Shown piece after piece: positions 48,661 to 57,161 of a stretch of DNA of 64,000 nucleotides. This stretch comes from Chamaelirium japonicum (lineage: Eukaryota; Streptophyta; Magnoliopsida; Liliales; Melanthiaceae). The notes beneath the pieces are model-generated. The model made no database searches. It was given only the letters and a program-made list of their open reading frames with translations, and was not told the DNA's origin. The translations under genes and the position numbers were made by a program. Position 1 is the first letter of the stretch, and each line of letters opens with the position of its first letter. The DNA is taken from positions 26,306,709 to 26,370,708 of the forward strand of contig OX393549.1 in the NCBI GenBank assembly GCA_947650365.1, written 5' to 3'.

Positions 48661-50612
48661 CTTGGTCATGATTTCTGTAAACAATGGTTCAAAGCAAAAT
48701 TAGGGTTTACTACAATCTATTTCATGGAATTTAGAAATAGATAATGTATACTCTAGCCGCTATGTCTTCACTACCTCAAGTGGAGACATCCAGGAATCTA
48801 AATTCCCTGGGCTCGAGCACTGAGACTATCGGCCTTGAATTGGAGACAGCATCTCGGTGAGAGCATGCAACCGCTTCTGCCAACGGGGCTTTTACGGCCC
48901 AGTCTTCATCAGAATTACCCATGGTAAACTGAAAGGCCTCCCAGTCTCCTTTTGGCCAGCTTTATGTGACCCGCGTGCACAACAACAGCGGCTTCACACA
49001 AGCTATCGGATGCTTCCCACAAATCTAGGTGGTATCGACAGGGGGGTTCATAGGCTCCCGCGGTGCAAGAAAAAACCGTCACCCACTGCCACCGGCATCC
49101 TCCATGTCCCGAAAGAAACCACTAGGCGAACCATCATGGAAGGAATCACAGCTCTCACCCGGTGGGAATATCGAACTGCGTACCTCCCACCCAGACCCTT
49201 AGCCGGTTGATTGTGGAGGCCTAGGGCTCCCCTTTGGAGTGAACCTCTTACACATCCCTTCTTTATGAGGTTTTATGCATATCTAGATAGGTCACGACCT
49301 CCTAGACTTAGACCCTAGTCTACCATGCTCCCACTAGGATTACAAACTCTCCCGCAAAGCATTAGTATCCTCGAAAAATATCATAGTCCCTACCTTGAAT
49401 ACTCAGCTTTCGCGTTTCTTGCAAGGATCACATTACATAGATTCCAAGGATCCCGATACTTTACTAGTTTGCCCATAATCCTAAGATCTAGAGCCTAACC
49501 TAAGGTCAATGTGGAAAGGACTCCCACTACGATGACGCCTCGTTCACAATTTGATGCCTAATGTTATAGTAGACCTCATCTTATTACAGATTTTGATGCT
49601 GGCCAAATAGGGACATCCGACAACCTCCGCCGGACCTCAACCTAATAGTGGCATAAGCAAATCGTGATGAGTTTATACTACCATCAAACGTCATCTAGAA
49701 ATGGATATCACACAGTGCAATCCTAACCTAACTTGGTCGCTAGGACCACGTGGGGAAAGGGCATCCCACTAGGGTTATCATACTTCTTATGAAGACATTA
49801 GTTAATTATCTTTAAACAAATCTAACACTGCATCTATCTCGGTGCACAGTACTTGGCTACCTGAACTACCACGAGGGCGGTTACCGCCTTTCCTTTTAGC
49901 TAGCCACAGGATTCGCACGTGTTAGAACCATTTAGAGACACCGATGAATCCATAAGCTTAGTACTAACCCTAAGCCTGATCTAGAGACAAACTCACAAGC
50001 AAGATAATAAAATTATCATCGGGGTTCTCTAAACATTAAGTAAAGAGAATCAACAGAAAAATATCTAAACTGAATCAAGTCCAGGGTCCGACCCCTGAAC
50101 CTGAATAGCACAGCCAAGATATCCTGCTCTTCCGTTCTGCACGATCTCTGACGACGATCCCCATCATTGCCAACATGCACGCTTTCACCGGGTCTTTGCA
50201 CGCCATGGTACCGCTTGCCCGAACCGTGGATGAAGCATCATCTCCTTCATCTTGTGACCGAAAAACTAACACGCTCCGAGAAAGTGCTCGTTCGTGTACA
50301 ATTTCGCTAAAAACAAAAGGAAACAATCCTAGAAAACTGGCCAGGGAACCGAGGATGGTCAACCCCCACCCTCACCCATCCAGAGCCTCAAAAACCACAA
50401 GCACAATAATAATCAATGCAAAAATTAAATCCGGGGTCCGACCCCCGGATGCATGCAATCACATATTACTATTCATCGCGGCACATGCAAAAAAAATAAT
50501 ACATAGCACAATCCATATGCATGATCTACGCCGAACCCCGACAAAAACATATGCCATCATATATTCACATGATGTTTTCACGAATTCATGCATGAAACAC
50601 ACACCAAAGCGT
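48661..50612 (-). other. C2 leader (noncoding) region
   Basis: About 1.95 kb between primer-binding site and gag. No domain is seen. It aligns with the C1 and C3 leaders and keeps the two GGTCCGACC hairpins at 50080-50099 and 50429-50450. Confidence 0.75.
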
Positions 50613-50624
50613 GCACTGATACCA
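50613..50624 (-). other. C2 primer-binding site
   Basis: TGGTATCAGTGC on the minus strand, two bases inside the 5' LTR. It matches the initiator tRNA-Met site of the other copies at all but one base. Confidence 0.85.
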
Positions 50625-50626
50625 AT

Positions 50627-51837
50627 TGTTGGAATTGGATCCGCTAATTAGAGTCGCAGCGGAAGCAAAAGAAAGATCCGAAGATCATACAGTGTATGTT
50701 TCATTACAATTTCGCTATAAAACAATCTACATATAAATCTACGATCTTAGCATATGTGCGGACACCCTAGAGGCATCCTACGATCTACGAAATACATGAA
50801 TGCATCTAGTTAGGTGTTTAGATTCATCATATCTTTTGGATCTATGATCCGGAGATGACGGAACGATGAAAAACTGCACTTGAATCGCAAAGGAAACTGT
50901 CGGATAGCACCTTGTCCTTTGCGAATTGAAGAATTCTCGAAATCCCGTCTCTGAGTGCAGGGATTACGAGCCGACGAAGGAATCCGTTGCAAAGACGATG
51001 GCGAGCCGCGAGATCTCCTCCTCTCTCTCTCTCTCTCTCTCTTCTTCCTTCTCCTTCCTTCCTCTTCCTTCACCCTTCTTCTTCCTCTCTTTTCCTTGGT
51101 CGAAACCACAAAGGAGGAAGCTAGTAGGGGGTTCGGATTTTCTGGAGGAGAGGAACCATAGGGCCGGCCCCTCCCTCTCCCTATTCCTATATAGGGTCGG
51201 TCTCCTATGGCTCCAAGGAGGCTTGGGCCGGCCCCTAGGTGGATAGGGATAAGGGGGGGCGGTTTTTAGGGATTCCGGGTGTCTATCGTGAAGCCTGGAT
51301 GAAAACGCCCTTCACGAAAAGCGAAAAACTGAAAGAAAGAATGAGTGAGGTGCGCTACTCAAAATCGAGTTCCGTCAGTGCCTATGAGCTCCTGGAATTA
51401 TTCCGCTCATTCTAAGATCCATATTCAATGTGTTCTGATCCATATTTTAGTGTTTTCCAAAATACCCCTACGGCCCGTAACATGTGTAAATTAGGTCCTT
51501 TGGCTCCGGGCTTGCGCTCCATCACGCTACTTCGCATCCAACATATCCAACTAGGTCGGGGAACAATTCCTATACGCAATGACAGGGTGGAACCTTTAGG
51601 GTTTGGGATCTCTAGCTGCAACCGGATCCCTGATTAACTATTCGGGTGACACATCGAATGTTTCGTTAATCAGCCCTAATCCGATTAACCCGTGTAGCCA
51701 CCCAGAGTGCGACGCGAGTTGAACTCTAGCGATCCTAAACTTATGTTATTCCCTCGTAACCCTGTTCTCTACTATACTCCGATAATCCTCAGTCCCTTCT
51801 ATTACTGGTGCCATGATACGACTCGGGCAGTGGGGAG
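50627..51837 (-). repeat. C2 5' LTR, truncated
   Basis: It starts TGTTGGAATTGGATCC on the plus strand and follows 32915-34045. About the last 35 bases (from CTGGTGCCATGATACGACTC) no longer follow the C2 3' LTR but resemble a C1/C3-type LTR block. The LTR stops where the G4 LTR begins. Confidence 0.82.
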
Positions 51838-52638
51838 TGTGGGTGCAAATTTTGGCAAGAAGTCTGCAAAAAGCACGACCCACCGGCCCTGCCTGGTGGG
51901 CCCCCGGAGACCACATCGGAACCCACCGGCCCTGCCTGGTGGGCCCCCGGAGACCACAGCGGGACCCACCGGCCCTGCCTGGTGGGCCCCCGAAGACCAC
52001 AGCGGGACCCACCGGCCCTGCCTGGTGGGCCCCCAAAGACTACAGCGGGACCCACCGGCCCTGCCTGGTGGGCCCCCGAAGACTACAGCGGGACCCACCG
52101 GCCCTGCCTGGTGGGCCCAAGAGCCTGTGGAATCCCCCCAGGAGACGGTAGCGGGGTCCACTAGCTTTACTTGGAGGATCCCCAGATACGGCAGCAGAAA
52201 CCGCCATTTACCCAGGAAATCCTCCCCAGAAATTCTATAAATAGCAGAACCTTCGAATGTAAAAGGATCCCATTTTTCCAGATCAAGATCTCAAACCCAG
52301 AAACCAGAGCTCTGGGATTTCCAGCTTCCCATCCTTCAACTCTCCTTGATCTCCTTCTTCTCTTTGAAGAGGTCGAAGAGGCTTCAGTGACACTCGGCAT
52401 GTCGAGGTCACTTCAAGACAAGTGTTAGTGAATTCGGGTTGCTCCCTATAGCACGGAGACGTAGGCTTCGGCTGAACTCCGAGATCACCTCTCATGTCAA
52501 CTCTCTGATTGCATCTCTCTCTGCTTGCATATTGAGAGTTCTAACTCCAATCGACAGATCGAACAACGCTCTTCAACTTCAACTTCAATTGACTGGTGAG
52601 GCGAGGTCTTCGGGTCGGCACGAAGATTTTCCCCCACA
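51838..52638 (+). repeat. G4 5' LTR
   Basis: It is 801 bp, TGTGGGTGC to CCCCCACA. U3 has about five to six GC-rich tandem units of 43 bp (about 51875-52125, CCACCGGCCCTGCCTGGTGG core). A TATA box (TATAAATA) lies at 52235-52242. The 3' half is closely similar to the G2 LTR. Confidence 0.88.
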
Positions 52639-52641
52639 GTT

Positions 52642-52658
52642 TGGCGCCGTCTGTGGGA
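52642..52658 (+). other. G4 primer-binding site
   Basis: TGGCGCCGTCTGTGGGA, three bases after the LTR. It starts with the complement of a tRNA CCA end; G2 has a slightly changed copy. Confidence 0.85.
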
Positions 52659-53160
52659 TTCGTTCGAAAAGCTCAGTGTGCTCGACGACAACATCGGATC
52701 GGTTGAGCAGACAATCGATCTTCAAAATCAAACTTCTTAGCTCCCTCGGTTGAGCAGACAACCTATTGGACACGAGCGATCTGGTTGCTTCCTCCGCTTT
52801 CACTGAATGGCGAAGACTATCAGGATCATCCAGAGGGAAGTTACTCACAACGACATCAGTTTCGACTCGAGACTCGCTCAATGAGTCGGCAGCTCAACTT
52901 CAATCCAACAAACCGCTCTTTCTAGACAATCCATCGTCGATATCTCCCATCGATATCCTAAGCCTTTCAAGTCTAACTCTCCTCCAATCCCTACATTGGG
53001 GGTGAGGTTCGAAATGAAAGGGCTCACTTGAAGACTACAACGAGGTGATAGGCAAAGGTATATATTACATATCCGCAAAGTCCGAGGCACACTCGCTGCC
53101 TCGGCATTCGGCAAAGCCCAAGGACAGCCTTGGCACTCGAATGCAAAGTCCGAAGCGCTT
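52659..53160 (+). other. G4 leader
   Basis: To about 53040 it aligns with the G2 leader (23829-24090 and beyond). The last 110 bases are a different, hairpin-bearing segment (CCGAGGC...GCCTCGG at 53082-53104) related to 54440-54660. Confidence 0.6.
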
Positions 53161-53885
53161 ATCTAGGCAAATACAAATCGACTATCAAGAGTCACCTAAA
53201 GTTACCATCGAACAACAAATTATCGCCTCCACATATAGGTCTGGGGGTTGGAGACTCCCAACCTTCAATCTTACTATGGCGCACGAACTCGAAGATTGGA
53301 GATAGCCAATCTTCGACTTCTTCAAAGAAGGCCGAATGCAGAAGATTCAATTCAAGCCAGAAGACTTCAAAGAAAACTTCCATACTACAGTCTTCAAGAT
53401 GCAGATCTCTACTTCAGGTCACACAATGGGATACTGCTCAAATGTGTTGGCCCCGCATAAGCAAAGGCGATTCCAATCAACGTCCACTCTGGATCCTGTG
53501 GAAATCATTCCAGAGGAAGGTCTCTCAAAGCCAAGACGAAGCTACAAGGCTACTAACACCTTGAAGACCAGAGCAGTCGAAGAAGGGATAAACGATGAGC
53601 TCCGAATCGACGATCTTGACATCTCCGAAGAACTGCGAGATCAGGCGATCACACGTATTGCGAACTACCAACAGAAGATCAAGCGAGCCTATGACCAGAG
53701 GGTTGTCAAGATAATTTCCTATCGAAAGCCCGGTACTCAGAGCAGTCTTTTCCAATACAAGAGAGGAGCAGTGGAAAACTAACTCCCAACTGGGAAGGAA
53801 CCTACACCGTTGAATCTATCGCAAGCAAAGGATCTTATCGACTGATCTCGCCAAAAAGAGATAGATTTCAGTCTCCGATGTAATT
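53161..53885 (+). pseudogene. G4 residual integrase sequence
   Basis: The first part (about 53161-53550) matches the linker and zinc-binding region before the core in G1 (17095-17470). The second part (about 53555-53885) matches the integrase C-terminal region (TLKTRAVEEGINDELRIDDL-like, then GPYIIE-like). The core between them is absent. Further breaks occur. Confidence 0.78.
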
Positions 53886-53929
53886 TCTATGCTGAATAAA
53901 GATTGCTCTCAAACGTCTACTTGTCCGTT

Positions 53930-54400
53930 CAAATTCTGAGTTATGAGACAGCGCAATATTCAGTTTCAAATCTTCAAGCAAATTCAAGTTGAGCCAGCTC
54001 AACCTTCAAGCAACAAGGTCGTTTAACAAGTTTAGGGCCTCGTGTTGCGACACGACCCTTTACGTGCAAATGTTAAACAGTTTCAGGTTGTGAAACAGCA
54101 CAACTCTCAATTTCAATCTCCAATGTCGTTTAACAAGTTTAGGGCCTCGTGTTGCGACACGACCCTTTACGTGCAAATGTTAAACGGTTTTGGGTTGTGA
54201 AACAGCACAACTCTCAATTTCAAGCTACCAGGTCGTTTAACAAGTTTAGGGCCTTGTGTTGCGACACGACCCTTTACGTGCAAATGTTAAACGGTTTCGA
54301 GTTATGAAACAGCACAACTCTCAATTTCAAGCTACCAGGTCGTTTAACAAGTTTGGGGCCTCGTGTTGCGACACGACCCCTTATGTGCAAATGTTAAACC
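53930..54400 (+). repeat. G4 107-bp tandem repeat with hairpins
   Basis: About four units at an exact 107-bp period. Each has TCGTGT-TGCG-ACACGA or a close variant at 54040, 54147, 54254 and 54361, and a GTTGTG...CACAAC inverted repeat in the other half. It is the counterpart of 18490-18905 and 60110-60360. Confidence 0.85.
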
Positions 54401-54965
54401 TATTCAATCATTCTATTCTATTTAGAATATCAAAACTCAGATACATAATCCAAGGCACCTTCGCTGCCTCGACGTGCAGCAAAGTCCAAAGACAAGCCTC
54501 AGCACTCGAATGAAAAGTTCAAGATGCTCTACACCATCTCGGCACCTAACGAACTTGGAGCGAGAGCTCCGGTGCTCACAGACAAAGTCCGAGGCGACCA
54601 TCGCCTCGGCACTCAGCAAGTACAAAATCCGAGACCTGCTCTCGGCACCCTAGCGAAGCACCAAGCTCTCAGCCCCAACACATCTCGACATGAATATCAA
54701 GATCCCACGCGATCTGCAGCATTCAGCCAACGTCACTCCAGAGGCAGGACATCCCTCAAACTTACCAAGTCACTACAGAAGACTTCTACCACTCGACACT
54801 CATAAGAGAGCATCACACGCTCTCATGCTCGAGGAAGACGCATCCTGGAAGGCCACCACCGATGAGGGGGTTAATCTACAATCTTTCATAGCCAGCATCA
54901 ACGACGAGATGACTATCACCCAGGAGTCCCGTGATCTTCCGGCCAACCTTCGTTGCAGATCTTCC
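54401..54965 (+). other. G4 hairpin-rich noncoding tail
   Basis: No domain is found. Several short inverted repeats with a shared stem occur: 54450-54471, 54589-54609 (CCGAGGCG/CGCCTCGG) and 54629-54645 (CCGAG/CTCGG). The last 250 bases have no recognisable feature. Confidence 0.5.
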
Positions 54966-55310
54966 TGTGGGGGAAAATCTTCGTGCCGACCCGAAGACTC
55001 TCGCAGCACCAGTCAATTGAAATTGAAGTTGACGTCGAAGTTTGTTGACTCAAGATGTGATTTTGGAGTTCAGCCGAAGCCTACGTCTCCGTGCTATAGG
55101 GAGCAACCCGAATTCACTAACACTTATGTTGAAGTGATCTCGATAGGCCGAGTATCACTGAAAACACTCTGATCTCTTCGAAAGAAAAAAGAAGATCAAA
55201 GAGAGATGGAAGATGGGAAGTTGGAAATCCCAGAGCTCTGGTTTTTTAGAACTGAGAGTTCGATCCTTTTACATTCGAAGGATCCTTTTACATTCGAAGG
55301 CTTTTTTACA
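54966..55310 (-). repeat. G3 3' LTR end
   Basis: The reverse complement of the last 400 or so bases of the G4 LTR, starting TGTGGGGGAAAATCTTCG at 54966 (the LTR 3' terminus on the minus strand). It runs to the block equal to 52240-52265, where a short segment (ATCCTTTTACATTCGAAGG) is repeated in tandem. The TATA-box and U3 portions are not found; the tandem array follows instead. Confidence 0.82.
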
Positions 55311-55319
55311 TTCAAATTT

Positions 55320-56720
55320 TGACCGATCGGTCAAAATTCAACCGGTCAAGAATAGGGTGATCGGTCAAAAAACATGGTTTTTTGACCGATCCAGTAGGAA
55401 ATTTGACCAATCGAATGATTTTTGCCGATCAGTCAAGTTTGACCGATCGATAAAAAATTATCCGGTCAAGGTTCGAGTGATCGGCAAAAAACCTTGGTTT
55501 TTTGCCAGATCCAGTAGAAATTTGACCGATCGAATGATTTTTGCCGATCGGTCAAGTTTGACCGATCGGTAATAAATTATCCGGTCAAGGTTCGAGTGAT
55601 CGGCAAAAAACCTTGGTTTTTTGCCAGATCCAGTAGAAATTTGACCGATCGAATGATTTTTGCCGATCGGTCAAGTTTGACCGATCGGTAAAAAATTATC
55701 CGGTCAAGGTTCGAGTGATCGGCAAAAAACCTTGGTTTTTTGCCAGATCCAGTAGAAATTTGACGATCGAATGATTCTTGCCGATCAGTCAAGTTTGACC
55801 GATCGGTAAAAAATTATCCGGTCAAGGTTCGAGTGATCGACAAAAAACCTTGGTTTTTTGCCAGATCCAGTTAAAATTTGACCGATCGAATGATTTTTGC
55901 TGATCGGTGAAGTTTGACCGATCGGTAAAAAATTATCCGGTCAAGGTTCGAGTGATCGGCAAAAAACCTTGGTTTTTTGCCAGATCCAGTAGAAATTTGA
56001 CCGATCGAATGATTTTTGCCGATCGGTCAAGTTTGACCGATCGGTAAAAAATTATCCGGTCAAGGTTCGAGTGATCGGCAAAAAACCTTGGTTTTTTGCC
56101 AGATCCAGTAGAAATTTGACCGATCGAATGATTTTTGCCGATCGGTCAAGTTTGACCGATCGGTAAAAAATTATCCAGTCAAGGTTCGAGTGATCGGCAA
56201 AAAACCTTGGTTTTTTGCCAGATCCAGTAGAAATTTGACCGATCGAATGATTTTTGCCGATCGGTCAAGTTTGACCGATCGGTAAAAAATTATCCGATCA
56301 AGGTTCGAGTGATCGGCAAAAAATCTTGGTTTTTTGCCAGATCCAGTAGAAATTTGACCGATCGAATGATTTTTGCCGATCAGTCAAGTTTGACCGATCG
56401 GTAAAAAATTATCCGGTCAAGGTTCGAGTGATCGGCAAAAAACCTTGGTTTTTTGCCAGATCCAGTAGAAATTTGACCGATCGAATGATTTTTGCCGATC
56501 GGTCAAGTTTGACCGATAGGTAAAAAATTATCCGGTCAAGGTTCGAGTGATCGGCAATAAACCTTGGTTTTTTGCCAGATCCAGTAGAAATTTGACCGAT
56601 CGAATGATTTTTGCCGATCGGTCAAGTTTGATCGATCGGTAAAAAATTATCCGGTCAAGGTTCGAGTGATCGGCAAAAAACCTTGGTTTTTTGCTAGATC
56701 CAGTAGAAATTTGACAGATT
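55320..56720. repeat. 119-bp satellite-like tandem array
   Basis: About twelve units. The GGT of GATCGGTAAAAAATTATCC recurs at 55568, 55687, 55805, 55924, 56043, 56162, 56281, 56400, 56519 and 56638, that is, at 119-bp steps with one 118. Units are nearly identical except the first two. Each holds several GACCGATC/GATCGGTC inverted repeats and CAAAAAACCTTGGTTTTTTG, itself an inverted repeat. Confidence 0.95.
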
Positions 56721-57016
56721 AGTTGAAAGTTTTGAACCTGCCCTCAGAGAGGGTTTCATAACTGTTCCGTTCTTCGATCTTCTGGCAGAGTTTTGATCAT
56801 TGATGGAGTTTGATCCTTCCTATTTTGAGTCTTTGGTTGGCTTGAATGAGGCTTTTAACCGGCGGTCCGGTTTACTCAGACCGGTGGCTCGCTTGGACCG
56901 TTGGTTCACGTGGACCGGTGGTCCGACGTTTCGTCTGGTCCGACGGTTCGCCTGATTTTGCGCTTGCTGTGGATGGATGCCATGCGTTCCTACAAAAACA
57001 CGCGATTTGATACGGT
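56721..57016 (+). promoter_or_regulatory. Upstream region of the G3 extra gene
   Basis: About 300 bases between the array and the core promoter. It holds a cluster of GGTCCG/CGGACC-type repeats at about 56860-56955 (for example GGACCGGTGGTCC). No coding domain was recognised. Confidence 0.45.
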
Positions 57017-57068
57017 GAAGACACGTGTCTTCTCGATTTACGTACCTGTTTTACCCTGGGTATATAAG
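57017..57068 (+). promoter_or_regulatory. Core promoter of the G3 extra gene: G-box palindrome and TATA box
   Basis: GAAGACACGTGTCTTC at 57017-57032 is a perfect 16-bp palindrome centred on CACGTG, the G-box bound by plant bZIP and bHLH factors. TATATAAG follows at 57061-57068, 28 bases on. The first start codon of the gene lies at 57162, about 95 bases after the TATA box, which leaves room for a short untranslated leader. Confidence 0.7.
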
Positions 57069-57161
57069 TTTCACTGGCTGTCATTTTTGCCTTACGCTTC
57101 CAAAATTTTTCGAAGTCCAGACTTTTTTGCTCCCGATTTCTGCTTTTGCTCGATCGATCAG

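Larger units (their letters stand above)
32915..51837 (-). mobile_element. C2: Ty1/copia (Angela/Tork-like) element in G2, broken, host to C3
   Basis: A minus-strand Copia element. The 3' LTR is 32915-44683, interrupted by C3. The internal region is 44684-50626. The 5' LTR starts at 50627 and is cut short near 51837, where G4 begins, so the right target duplication is lost. The gag, protease, integrase, RT and RNase H order fits Copia. It has the best coding part of the three Copia copies, with a few breaks. The LTRs differ by roughly five percent in the stretches I compared by eye. Confidence 0.9.
51838..54965 (+). mobile_element. G4: deletion derivative of a Tat-lineage element
   Basis: A short Gypsy element with a full 5' LTR, a primer-binding site and a leader. 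It then jumps directly to the linker after the second RNase H and keeps only the two ends of the integrase region. A 107-bp tandem repeat and a hairpin-rich noncoding tail follow. Gag, protease, RT and the integrase core are absent, so it cannot be autonomous. No 3' LTR in plus orientation was found. The right limit is where a minus-oriented G LTR begins at 54966. Confidence 0.8.

Noticed and set aside
50613-50624. Possible tRNA gene because of tRNA-end similarity
   Set aside because: Only 12 bases match; it is the primer-binding site next to an LTR, with no cloverleaf around it. The same applies to the other primer sites.
32915-51837. Possibility that C2 and C3 are one element with extra LTRs
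   Set aside because: Different LTR families, separate primer-binding sites and polypurine tracts, and a clean CATCC duplication show two nested insertions.
51707-52240. Open frame coding Gly/Pro/Trp-rich collagen-like repeats on both strands
   Set aside because: It is produced by the 43-bp GC-rich repeat in the G4 LTR; all frames and both strands give similar peptides.
55320-56720. Regular repeats resembling a CRISPR array
   Set aside because: The repeats are head-to-tail without unique spacers, the unit is 119 bp, and the setting is a plant retrotransposon.
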